The notes: a model not told the origin generated them from the sequence alone. Shown: positions 1-6,561, numbered from the stretch's first letter. The stretch: DNA of 7,528 bases from Candidatus Caldarchaeum sp. (GCA_025058435.1 JANXEM010000055.1:1-7528); one strand, 5' to 3'. Numbers and translations are program-made.

Positions 1-198
1 GTATTCGCCGATGACGAAGGTCTTGTTCAAAGCCTTTCCGTTGATTACGATACGGCCTTGTTTGTCGAAGACTATTCCGTTGTCCCGGAGGAACTCTATG
101 AACGCCATGTCAAACCATCTCACGTAGGTTGGGAAATAGACGCGTCCCGTCGAGTCGGTGTCTTGGAACCCCACGCGGAAAGGATAGCTGTTTTTCAA
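1..198 (-). CDS. Acyl-CoA thioesterase, hot-dog fold, YbgC/4-hydroxybenzoyl-CoA thioesterase-like (partial, 3' end outside window)
   Basis: Only the first 66 residues are present; the frame stays open to base 1. Residues 11-31 read F-Q-DTD-S-T-G-R-V-Y-F-P-T-Y-V-R-W-F-D-M, the N-terminal signature of the 4-hydroxybenzoyl-CoA thioesterase/YbgC family, in which the second Asp of the DxD motif (here D15, bases 154-156) is the catalytic residue. Family members are about 130-150 residues, so roughly half is visible. They hydrolyse acyl-CoA thioesters in the cytoplasm. The start chosen is TTG at 198-196: its TTGA overlaps the TGA stop of the DUF35 gene, there is no ATG or GTG in frame just upstream, and it gives the usual short lead before the motif. 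A GTG at residue 9 is possible but would crop the first strand. No Shine-Dalgarno is seen, so translation is probably coupled to the upstream gene. The acyl group cannot be predicted; the neighbouring thiolase-fold/DUF35 genes suggest it removes CoA from a product of that pathway. Confidence 0.82.
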   Translation of the reverse strand, partial: MKNSYPFRVGFQDTDSTGRVYFPTYVRWFDMAFIEFLRDNGIVFDKQGRIVINGKALNKTFVIGEY

Positions 199-608
199 AG
201 GGGTACGAACTTGTAGAGGCTTATTTCTGGAGTGGCCTCCGTAAAAGCCGCTTTGACCTTCATTCCCGGCTTGACCTGCTCCGGCGCTATTCCTTCGATT
301 CTGGCGTAAACTCTCACTCCTTCGTCAAGGTCGACTTCAGCGACGACGAAGGGGATGTCTCTTTGAAAGTCGGGGGAGTTGGCCACGACCCGCCGGATGA
401 CCGTGAATGAATAGACCGTCCCAGCGCCTTTGGAATTCACCCATTCAAGCTCAAGCGACCCGCATCTGATGCACGAAGGCCTTGGATACCACTGAAGACC
501 ACCGCATCGTTTGCATCGCTGGACTTTCAAAACGTTCTGTTTACAGCCCTGCCAAAACTCTTGACTGTATTCGTTAACCTGCGGTAACGGCCGTTTGTAT
601 TCGCTCAT
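195..608 (-). CDS. DUF35 zinc-ribbon/OB-fold protein, acyl-CoA-binding partner of the thiolase-like protein
   Basis: This 137-residue protein has the complete DUF35 layout: an N-terminal helix carrying a Phe-Trp pair (residues 18-19), a rubredoxin-like zinc ribbon with CxxCG (C32, C35) and CxxCG (C46, C49), then an OB-fold from about residue 53 to the end, with the family's G-x-G-x-V-Y-S-F-T strand at 61-69. Members of this family bind thiolase-fold enzymes and form the CoA channel; known examples are the scaffold subunit of archaeal acetoacetyl-CoA thiolase/HMG-CoA synthase complexes and the DUF35 domain of ChsH2 that pairs with the aldolase Ltp2. The gene starts only 2 bases after the thiolase-like stop, with a strong Shine-Dalgarno ahead, so the two should be made together. 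Its TGA stop overlaps the TTG start of the thioesterase gene. All four zinc ligands are intact. The substrate cannot be deduced from this protein alone. Confidence 0.93.
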   Translation of the reverse strand: MSEYKRPLPQVNEYSQEFWQGCKQNVLKVQRCKRCGGLQWYPRPSCIRCGSLELEWVNSKGAGTVYSFTVIRRVVANSPDFQRDIPFVVAEVDLDEGVRVYARIEGIAPEQVKPGMKVKAAFTEATPEISLYKFVPL

Positions 609-610
609 CT

Positions 611-1798
611 CTAATCACCTCCAAAGACGACGGCGTAGTTGTTGATGAATGTTCCGCCGTGCTCAAGCGCTCCCAGCGCGGTTACGAGGGCGTATCGAAG
701 GTCTTTGACCTGTCTATCTCCCGCCTCTCCCCGCATTTGCCGGACGGCTTCGACGAGATGATGAAGTCCGCCCGCCATACCTGCTTGGCCGTATGAAAGG
801 AGGCCGCCGCCCGTGTTGATGGGCATGTTACCCTGGTAGGTTATGTCGGTTTCGTCAAGAAACTTTCCGGCTTCGCCTTTTCCGCAAACCCCAGCGTCTT
901 CCAGCTGCATCAAAACCACGGGCGTGTAATCGTCGTAGACGTTGATGAGGTCGATTTGTGATATCTTTGTTCCGCTGGATTCGAAGGCCTGCCTTACCGC
1001 CACCTTCAACCCCGTCGTCGTAACGTCTTTGATGGTTTTGGATGCGTCGAGGTTGTGCCACGAACCGATTCCCGCGACCCTTACTGGTTTGTCGGTAATC
1101 TTTTCCGCCGTCTTTTTCCGTGAAAGAAGGAGGGCAAACCCGCCGTTGACGAAAGGACAGATGTCAAGCATTTTCAAAGGGTCGGAAATCAAAGGCGATG
1201 CGAGATATTCCTCCATCTTCAAAGGTGTTTTGAAGTATGCGTTGGGGTTCTTCGAAGCGTTTTCCCGCTGTGAAACCGAAACCTTCCCGTAGTGTTCGGG
1301 CTTGTACCCGTATTCATGCATCTGCCGCCTCATCATCATAGCGGCCATGCTGTTCGGCCCCATCATCCCCACCGGCATCAAGTAATCCAGCTCGTAACGC
1401 CAAGTCAACGCTCCCTCTCCGACGATGTTCATCGGCGTGTCCGCGCCTATAATGAGGAAATGGTCAACGTATCCCGCATGGATTGCAAGCGCTCCGGAGA
1501 CGAGTAGCGATGCCCCGTTGGCTCCTCCGTGGTCGGCCCTGACGAGCAGCTTCGGCTCGAGTCCAAGATTTTGAATTACTTCGGCGGACCAGATTTCCGC
1601 TCTCGGATAAGCCGACCCAGTCACCCCAACCCCTTGACCACGCAAATCCTCAAGCCTTAACCCGGTCTGCTCTAACAGCAGGTTGAGCGCCCATGCATAG
1701 TAGTATTCGATCGAAAACTTCTTTTCACCCTTGTCGACGCGTCCACGGCTGAGAGGAGTTTCGGCATAGCCTGAGACTGAAACATCAAAGTTTGACAT
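611..1798 (-). CDS. Thiolase-fold protein of the SCP2/Ltp family lacking the thiolase catalytic residues
   Basis: The 395-residue length and fold pattern match SCP2-type thiolases: an N-terminal thiolase half, the helix A-L-A-I-H-A-G (103-109) followed by L-I-I-G-A-D (115-120), and a C-terminal half with Y-D-D-Y-T-P (288-293) and I-N-T-G-G-G (327-332). Standard thiolases need a nucleophilic Cys in a CxSG motif, a GHP His and a C-terminal Cys. Here the first motif is H-G-G-A-N-G (90-95, Gly92 aligned with the Cys), the GHP site is G-Q-A (337-339), and the C-terminal Cys-containing motif is replaced by A-L-E-H-G-G-T-F. It is therefore unlikely to perform Claisen condensation. Ltp2, a retro-aldolase of steroid side-chain degradation, lacks the same residues and works with a DUF35 protein, which is encoded here immediately downstream. 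Tyr288, Tyr291 and Tyr336 are candidate catalytic residues. Start is ATG at 1798, with a TATA-like box about 26 bases upstream and no Shine-Dalgarno. Automatic annotation as acetyl-CoA acetyltransferase would probably be misleading. Confidence 0.9.
   Translation of the reverse strand: MSNFDVSVSGYAETPLSRGRVDKGEKKFSIEYYYAWALNLLLEQTGLRLEDLRGQGVGVTGSAYPRAEIWSAEVIQNLGLEPKLLVRADHGGANGASLLVSGALAIHAGYVDHFLIIGADTPMNIVGEGALTWRYELDYLMPVGMMGPNSMAAMMMRRQMHEYGYKPEHYGKVSVSQRENASKNPNAYFKTPLKMEEYLASPLISDPLKMLDICPFVNGGFALLLSRKKTAEKITDKPVRVAGIGSWHNLDASKTIKDVTTTGLKVAVRQAFESSGTKISQIDLINVYDDYTPVVLMQLEDAGVCGKGEAGKFLDETDITYQGNMPINTGGGLLSYGQAGMAGGLHHLVEAVRQMRGEAGDRQVKDLRYALVTALGALEHGGTFINNYAVVFGGD
614..622 (-). promoter_or_regulatory. 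Strong Shine-Dalgarno for the DUF35 gene
   Basis: The minus strand reads GGAGGTGAT, a perfect complement of the conserved 3' end of 16S rRNA, 5 bases before the ATG at 608. It lies inside the upstream gene: it forms the last three sense codons (Gly-Gly-Asp) of the thiolase-like protein. This supports the ATG choice and indicates that internal genes of this operon use SD-led initiation. Confidence 0.85.
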
Positions 1799-1819
1799 AG
1801 CAGTCCGTTGTATCGCGTG

Positions 1820-1827
1820 TATTTATT
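1820..1827 (-). promoter_or_regulatory. Predicted TATA box for the thiolase-like/DUF35/thioesterase operon (leaderless)
   Basis: In the 44-base gap after the PGK stop, the minus strand reads AATAAATA, the only AT-rich block there. Its centre lies about 26 bases before the ATG at 1798, the usual archaeal TATA-to-start-site distance, and no Shine-Dalgarno precedes that ATG, so the mRNA would begin at or beside the start codon. The box is weaker than the other two in the window because it departs from the TTTATATA consensus; the matched spacing is the main support. Confidence 0.5.
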
Positions 1828-1842
1828 GTTACACAGCGTCTG

Positions 1843-3084
1843 TCAGTTTTCCGTCAACACCTGAAGGCCCGGCAGCGTTTCCCCCGACAGATAGAGTATG
1901 AAAGCTCCTCCGCCGAGGCTTACGAAGGAGAAATCGCTGGCATGGAACCCGAGCAAATCTATCGCTGTCACCGAATCGCCTCCGCCTATCAAGGTCGTGG
2001 CTTTTGAGCTACGGAGCGAAGAATAAAGGGCCTCCGTACCCTTCCTGAAAGCCGGCTTCTCATATACTCCGACCGGGCCCTTAACAATCACGCATGTATC
2101 TGAACTCATGGCTTCGATCATCCGACGGTAGTGTCTGATTGTGTTGGTGCCGATGTCCTGTATCTGTCCCGGACATGGCAGGCCTTGGATCGGTGTTTCA
2201 ACCCTCGACCCATCAACCGCCAAATAGGCGAAATCAAGCGGCGTTTCAAGCCGTTTTCCAGCACGTTCGAGGATGGAGTAGAGTTTTGGCTGAAGGTCGA
2301 GATGCTTCTTCTTCACCAGTATTTCCTCGCTGGCCGGGCCGAGGTCGTAGCCCTGAATTTTAGTCAACAGCTGGCCCAAGATGCCGCCCGTCAGTATCTG
2401 TTCCACAGCCTCGGGCTTGTCTCTGAAAAACTTCTCCAACATCTTCGCACATTCTTGAGGCTTGTTGCCGCCCAGAATCAAGACTATTTTTTCCGCAACA
2501 CCTATCCTGTTCAACGCAGAAACCTCCCTCTCCATGACTCTTCCAGCATACGTGGGAAGCAGCTTGGCGAAGCCCACTATCGATGAATGGGAGCGATGAG
2601 CCACGGAAAATGCGTCGAGGACGAAAGCGTCAAGATGCGGCGAAAGGGTTTTAGGAATGGTGCTGGTCGCGTGTTTTTCCGGAGGTTTGTCAACGTCTTC
2701 GTCTTCGATTTTTCTGACGTTGTCGAGGAGTATCGCTTGGCCGTTGGAAAGGCCTTTGATGGCTTCGACGGCTTCAAGTCCGACTACGTCGGGAACAAAC
2801 CTGACCTCCCGGCCTACGAAGCTTGAGAAAATCTTTGCATGCTGACTCAGGTCGGTAAAGTCTGGGTCGCCTCGCCTGCCTTGATGGGCGAGAACGACGA
2901 TTTTCCCTCCCCTGTTCAGAAGTTCACGGACAGTGACTGCGTGAGCCCGAAACCTCTCGTTCACAAACACGCTACCCGTCGCAGGGTCTATCGACGAATT
3001 CAGGTCAACTCTTACAGCGACACGTTTGCCGGCCGCATCCAGCTCATCGACCGTTCTAAAACTTATCTCATCTCTTCCTCGCAT
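1843..3084 (-). CDS. pgk: Phosphoglycerate kinase, archaeal type
   Basis: PGK interconverts 1,3-bisphosphoglycerate plus ADP with 3-phosphoglycerate plus ATP in glycolysis/gluconeogenesis. The 413-residue protein has the usual archaeal length and motifs: R-V-D-L-N (25-29), F-R-A-H-A (45-49), A-H-Q-G-R (66-70), D-N-V-R (121-124), A-H-R-S (162-165), G-G-N-K (205-208) with K214, K-G-P-V-G-V-Y-E-K (335-343), G-G-G-D (367-370) and G-G-G-A (391-394). The A-H-Q-G-R-x-G-D and C-terminal L-S-G-E-T-L-P-G patterns are typical of archaeal rather than bacterial PGK. All expected substrate-binding Arg/His and nucleotide-binding Lys residues are present, so it should be active. The start is taken at ATG 3084 because family proteins begin about 20 residues before R-V-D; the frame is open to an ATG at 3144, but those 20 extra residues have no family counterpart. 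It overlaps the GAPDH end by 17 bases, implying one transcript and coupled translation; no clear Shine-Dalgarno is visible. Confidence 0.95.
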   Translation of the reverse strand: MRGRDEISFRTVDELDAAGKRVAVRVDLNSSIDPATGSVFVNERFRAHAVTVRELLNRGGKIVVLAHQGRRGDPDFTDLSQHAKIFSSFVGREVRFVPDVVGLEAVEAIKGLSNGQAILLDNVRKIEDEDVDKPPEKHATSTIPKTLSPHLDAFVLDAFSVAHRSHSSIVGFAKLLPTYAGRVMEREVSALNRIGVAEKIVLILGGNKPQECAKMLEKFFRDKPEAVEQILTGGILGQLLTKIQGYDLGPASEEILVKKKHLDLQPKLYSILERAGKRLETPLDFAYLAVDGSRVETPIQGLPCPGQIQDIGTNTIRHYRRMIEAMSSDTCVIVKGPVGVYEKPAFRKGTEALYSSLRSSKATTLIGGGDSVTAIDLLGFHASDFSFVSLGGGAFILYLSGETLPGLQVLTEN

Positions 3085-4105
3085 GTCCGGATACCAGCAA
3101 AACGAGGTCGACAAGCCTGTTGCTGTATCCCCATTCGTTATCATACCATCCGAAAACTTTGACGAATTCGTTTTTATCCCCTAACACGAGGGTTTGGGTT
3201 GCGTCGAATATGCATGAATGCGGGTTGCCGATGATGTCGGCCGAAACTATCGGGTCTTCGTTGTATTCGACTATTCCTTTCAGGCGGCCGGAAGCTTCCT
3301 CTCGGAAAGCTTCGTTTACCTGTTCCAGCGATGCGGGAGTTTCCAGAATTGCTGAAAGGTCTGTCAGGGAGCCGTTCGGCACCGGAACCCGTAGGGCGAT
3401 GCCGTGCAGCTTTCCCTTAACTTGAGGAATGACTTGGTGAAGGGCAGTGGCGGCGCCGGTTGTGGTCGGAATGACAGAAAGTGACGCGGCCCTTGCCCTC
3501 CTCAAGTCTTTGTGGTAAAGGTCGAGGAGGCGTTGGTCGTTGGTGTATGCGTGGACTGTGGTCATGTATCCCTTAACGAGGCCGAAGTTGTCGAGGAGGA
3601 TTTTGACCATCGGTGCCAAGCAGTTTGTGGTGCAGGATGCTCCGGAGATGACCGTGTGCTTGGAAGGGTCGTACATCGTTTCGTTGACTCCGGGAACTAT
3701 GGTTACGTCGGCGTCTTTGGATGGCGCGGAAATGATAACTCGTTCGACTCCATGGCTTAGGTGGCCCGCGGCGTTTTTCCTGTCCGTGAACAACCCCGTC
3801 GATTCAACCACCACATCCACATCCGCCGAATCCCATGGGATGTCAGACGGCTTCGACACCATGAAATATTGAAACTCCTTATCACCTATCTTGACCGCCC
3901 CGGATTCCGACACCTTGACGTCTTGAGCCAGTTTGCCGTGAACCGAATCGTACTTAATCAGGTGAGTTGTTGTCTTAGCGTCAGAGACGTCGTTGAAGGC
4001 AGCTATTTCGAAGGCGTCCCCGTATAGAGGATGTTCGAGGCAGGCCCGTAGGAATAGGCGTCCGATGCGGCCCATGCCGTTAATTCCCACTCGCGACCGT
4101 CGCAC
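3068..4105 (-). CDS. gap: Glyceraldehyde-3-phosphate dehydrogenase, type I (bacterial/eukaryotic class)
   Basis: This enzyme oxidatively phosphorylates glyceraldehyde-3-phosphate to 1,3-bisphosphoglycerate, or the reverse, feeding PGK encoded directly downstream. At 345 residues it has normal length. It shows the Rossmann motif G-I-N-G-M-G-R-I-G-R (7-16), the catalytic loop S-C-T-T-N-C-L-A-P (157-165, Cys158), His185 in T-T-V-H-A-Y, the phosphate-site T-T-T-G-A-A (214-219), R-V-P-V-P-N-G (239-245) and the C-terminal W-Y-D-N-E-W-G-Y (320-327). These define class I GAPDH, whereas most archaea use the unrelated-looking class II enzyme. Asp39 after the second strand favours NAD over NADP. The position usually Lys in T-G-A-A-K-A is Thr220. 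The start codon is GTG at 4105: it places G-I-N-G at the usual distance and lies about 26 bases after a clear TATA box with no Shine-Dalgarno. The gene could have been acquired from bacteria, but its promoter and partner gene look archaeal. Confidence 0.96.
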   Translation of the reverse strand: MRRSRVGINGMGRIGRLFLRACLEHPLYGDAFEIAAFNDVSDAKTTTHLIKYDSVHGKLAQDVKVSESGAVKIGDKEFQYFMVSKPSDIPWDSADVDVVVESTGLFTDRKNAAGHLSHGVERVIISAPSKDADVTIVPGVNETMYDPSKHTVISGASCTTNCLAPMVKILLDNFGLVKGYMTTVHAYTNDQRLLDLYHKDLRRARAASLSVIPTTTGAATALHQVIPQVKGKLHGIALRVPVPNGSLTDLSAILETPASLEQVNEAFREEASGRLKGIVEYNEDPIVSADIIGNPHSCIFDATQTLVLGDKNEFVKVFGWYDNEWGYSNRLVDLVLLVSGHARKR

Positions 4106-4127
4106 GTTAACAACAGTCGAATTTCCG

Positions 4128-4135
4128 TTATATAA
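4128..4135 (-). promoter_or_regulatory. Predicted archaeal TATA box for the gap-pgk operon (leaderless)
   Basis: TTATATAA lies in the 45-base gap between the molybdenum subunit stop (4151) and the GAPDH start. Its centre is about 26-27 bases before the first base of the GTG at 4105, matching the distance from TATA box to transcription start in archaea, so transcription would begin on the start codon. No ribosome binding site is visible ahead of the GTG, consistent with a leaderless mRNA. This is the best of the three promoter candidates in the window. Confidence 0.7.
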
Positions 4136-4150
4136 CCCTGGTCTTCGCGG

Positions 4151-6538
4151 TTATTTGTTGCGGGATGATTTTGATATGATGCGGTAGACGGTTTCGGGTT
4201 TGATGTGGGAAAGGTTGATTTCCCCGTCGAGATGTTTGACGGCGTCTTCGACGGCGGCGACTATGGCGGGAATGGGTGCGCCGCATCCTTCTCCGACTCC
4301 TTTGGCTCCCAGAGGCGTAAAAGGCGATGGAATGCTGATCCTTTCGCATTTGAAGCCGGGCGTGTCCAAAGCGGTCGGCGTCAAATAATCCATGAACGAA
4401 GAAGTGAGCAACCTTCCGTCTTCGTCGTATTCGAAGTTTTCATAAAGGACGGCTCCGACGCCATGATACGCCGCTCCGTGAACCTGCCCATCCACGATAG
4501 CGGGGTTTATGACACGGCCGCAGTCGTCGACGATGGCGTAGTCTATGATTTTGACCGCGCCGCTTTCGGGGTCGACTTCCACGACCACGGCGTGGGCTTG
4601 GTAGGAGTAGGTGAGGGTTAGGTTGCCGACTTTGTTTTGGTCGGGCGGCTCAAATTTCGGGCTGAAGACCGCATGAGCCGTTAGCCCCGGTTCCATCCCT
4701 TCGGGTAGCTCGAAGGGGTTCGCGTAGGCTGTTCTCGCTATTCTTTTGAAGGAGACCTTTCTTTCGGGTGCGTCTCGGACGTAGGCGGCGCCTCCTTCCA
4801 CCACTATGTCCTCTTTGCGGGCTTCGAGAATTTTCGCCGCGATGGAAGCGACCATGTCTTTGAGGCGGAATGCTGCGTTTTGGATTGCCACCATCCCCGT
4901 TCCCGCAAAACGGCTTGCGTATGTCCCTGAATGGAGGGTGTAGGGATGGGAGCTCGAGTCAAACCCTGTCGCGACCAATACGTCCTCGTAGTCTATTCCA
5001 AGGACGTCGGCGACTATCTGTGATGCTATTGTTTCGTGTGACTGGCCTTGCGGTATCGTGCCGAGCTTGACCACTATGTTTCCGTCCGGTGTCATCTGCA
5101 CGGACGCCGCCTCGCTTGTCCCAACGTTGGGCAAAGCGGGGTTGAGCATCCTCACCTGACCAAAGTTGGCCGCGCCTGAGTCGATAGTGACCCCGACACC
5201 CACGCCGACCAACCTTCCACGCTCCCGAAGCTCGGGCTGCTTCTGTCTCCAGCCCCAATAATCAACCAAAGAGGCGGCCTTCTCCAAAGCCCCATAATAA
5301 TCGCCGCCGTCGTAAACGCAGCCGTTCAAAGTCGTGTAAGGCTGTTCATCGCGGGAAACATAGTTGATTTTGCGGATTTCCACGGGGTCTTTACCCAGCT
5401 GCTTCGCAATCCTGTCCAGCATTCGTTCTATCATAAACTGGTGGGGCGCCCGTGAAAATCCCCTGTTTGGCCCAGCTGGACATTTGTTGGTGAACACTGC
5501 GTACATTTTCTGGCGTAGATGTTTGAATTTGCAACACCCGGAAGCGACCTGGGCCCAGACAGTCAGCCCCGCAGGCTCGTGGCGGGCGTAGGCCCCTATG
5601 TCGTCGACAGACACTACGTTTAGACCGAGTAGGGTTCCGTCGTTTTTAACAGCTGCTTCGACGGAGAAATGCCTGTCTGCGCCGTGAGAGCTGGCGATCA
5701 TGTGTTCGGTTCTGGTTTCAATCCATTTGACGGGCCTTCTGGCGAGTTTCGAAAGGGCGGCGACCAAAACCATGTAGGTGTAGTTGAGTATTTTGACGCC
5801 GAAGCCTCCGCCTATGTCCTGTGTAACGAATCTCACGCGGCTCATTTCGGTGTCGAGGGCCCGGATTATCGACGGCGAAAGGAACATGGGCATCTGGTTG
5901 TTGCAGAAAATGGTGTATCCCGTGCTTTCGTCGTAGGATGCGAGGACTGCGTTTGGTTCGAGCGGTGTCGAGCTGAACCTGTGAAAAGTCAGTTTAGCCC
6001 GAATTATTCGGTCTGCTTTCGCCGCGGCACTGTCGTAATCGCCGTAATTATAGTCCACTGTTGCAGCTATATTGGTTCCCGCCTCTTCATGGATGAGTGG
6101 AGTATTTCCTTCCAGAACTTCCAGAGGGTTGGTGACAGGTTTGAGGGGTTCGTAGTCGGCTTCGATAAGTTCCACGGCGTCTCTTGCGTGGTAGAAGCTG
6201 TCGGCGACGACCGCCGCAACTGGCTCGCCGACGAACCGGACTTTTCTGACGGCCATAGAATAATCCACTACACGGGATGCGGGAGGAACCGTCAGCTGTG
6301 GAAAGGGCTTTGTTACCGCCGCGACGTCGGCGCCGGTGTACACTCCGTGAACTCCAGCCGCCTGCTGGGCCCGAGAAACGTCGATTGACTTGATGATGGC
6401 GTGTGGATACGGCGACCGGAGAAAAACAACATAGGAAGTTTTGGGAAGCGAGATATCGTCAACGAACCTGCCGCGGCCTCTGACATGACGAAAACCTTCT
6501 TTGGTTTTGACCGGCAACCCGACCAGACGTTGGGTCAT
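4151..6538 (-). CDS. Xanthine dehydrogenase-family molybdopterin-binding large subunit (CoxL/CutA/aldehyde oxidoreductase-like)
   Basis: The 795-residue protein has the full length and order of the family: an N-terminal a/b hammerhead domain (about 10-130, with G-R-G-R-F-V-D-D near 21-28 and V-G-E-P-V-A-A-V at 103-110), then the molybdenum-cofactor-binding domains with L-E-P (193-195), T-Q-D-I-G-G-G-F-G-V-K (239-249), the active-site loop P-N-R-G-F-S-R-A (357-364), G-Q-S-H-E-T (498-503) and G-A-K-G-V-G-E-G (744-751), where Glu750 is the catalytic base. Such subunits bind molybdenum-molybdopterin cytosine dinucleotide and hydroxylate aldehydes, purines, aromatic CoA esters or CO. The loop is not the Cys-containing AYRCSFR of form I CO dehydrogenase, so CO oxidation is unlikely. 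Normally a 2Fe-2S small subunit and an FAD medium subunit lie beside it; neither does here. The ATG at 6538 is preferred over TTG at 6544 because of its codon, TATA spacing and spacing from GAGGGG. The substrate is unknown; glyceraldehyde is one option given archaeal relatives and the neighbouring GAPDH. Confidence 0.93.
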   Translation of the reverse strand: MTQRLVGLPVKTKEGFRHVRGRGRFVDDISLPKTSYVVFLRSPYPHAIIKSIDVSRAQQAAGVHGVYTGADVAAVTKPFPQLTVPPASRVVDYSMAVRKVRFVGEPVAAVVADSFYHARDAVELIEADYEPLKPVTNPLEVLEGNTPLIHEEAGTNIAATVDYNYGDYDSAAAKADRIIRAKLTFHRFSSTPLEPNAVLASYDESTGYTIFCNNQMPMFLSPSIIRALDTEMSRVRFVTQDIGGGFGVKILNYTYMVLVAALSKLARRPVKWIETRTEHMIASSHGADRHFSVEAAVKNDGTLLGLNVVSVDDIGAYARHEPAGLTVWAQVASGCCKFKHLRQKMYAVFTNKCPAGPNRGFSRAPHQFMIERMLDRIAKQLGKDPVEIRKINYVSRDEQPYTTLNGCVYDGGDYYGALEKAASLVDYWGWRQKQPELRERGRLVGVGVGVTIDSGAANFGQVRMLNPALPNVGTSEAASVQMTPDGNIVVKLGTIPQGQSHETIASQIVADVLGIDYEDVLVATGFDSSSHPYTLHSGTYASRFAGTGMVAIQNAAFRLKDMVASIAAKILEARKEDIVVEGGAAYVRDAPERKVSFKRIARTAYANPFELPEGMEPGLTAHAVFSPKFEPPDQNKVGNLTLTYSYQAHAVVVEVDPESGAVKIIDYAIVDDCGRVINPAIVDGQVHGAAYHGVGAVLYENFEYDEDGRLLTSSFMDYLTPTALDTPGFKCERISIPSPFTPLGAKGVGEGCGAPIPAIVAAVEDAVKHLDGEINLSHIKPETVYRIISKSSRNK

Positions 6539-6547
6539 TAACAATTT

Positions 6548-6553
6548 CCCCTC
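6548..6553 (-). promoter_or_regulatory. Possible Shine-Dalgarno for the molybdenum subunit gene
   Basis: The minus strand reads GAGGGG 9 bases before the ATG at 6538 and only 3 bases before the alternative TTG at 6544, so if it is used it favours the ATG. If transcription starts about 26 bases after the nearby TATA box this site would not be in the mRNA; it could then act only on read-through transcripts from the acyl-CoA dehydrogenase gene. Confidence 0.4.
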
Positions 6554-6561
6554 ATAATCAC

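Noticed and set aside
129..410. A 93-codon open frame on the plus strand
   Set aside because: It opposes the thioesterase and DUF35 genes, both of which have clear family motifs in the minus strand.
611..1798. Standard acetyl-CoA acetyltransferase annotation
   Set aside because: All three residues needed for thiolase chemistry are absent at their expected places.
2131..2586. A 151-codon open frame on the plus strand
   Set aside because: It is antisense to the conserved pgk gene and has no recognisable motif; it is a by-product of pgk codon use.
3085..3144. A 20-residue N-terminal extension of PGK
   Set aside because: The extension matches nothing in the family and is read from the coding sequence of GAPDH in another frame; ATG 3084 gives the usual length.
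3515..3605. Repeated GTCGAGGAGG-like strings on the plus strand
   Set aside because: They are two short matches inside the GAPDH coding region (Leu-Leu-Asp codons on the minus strand) with no regular spacing, so not a repeat array.
5669..6388. A 239-codon open frame on the plus strand
   Set aside because: It lies wholly antisense to the molybdenum subunit gene, whose protein is conserved throughout; its translation is Cys/Arg/Gly-rich with no family motif.
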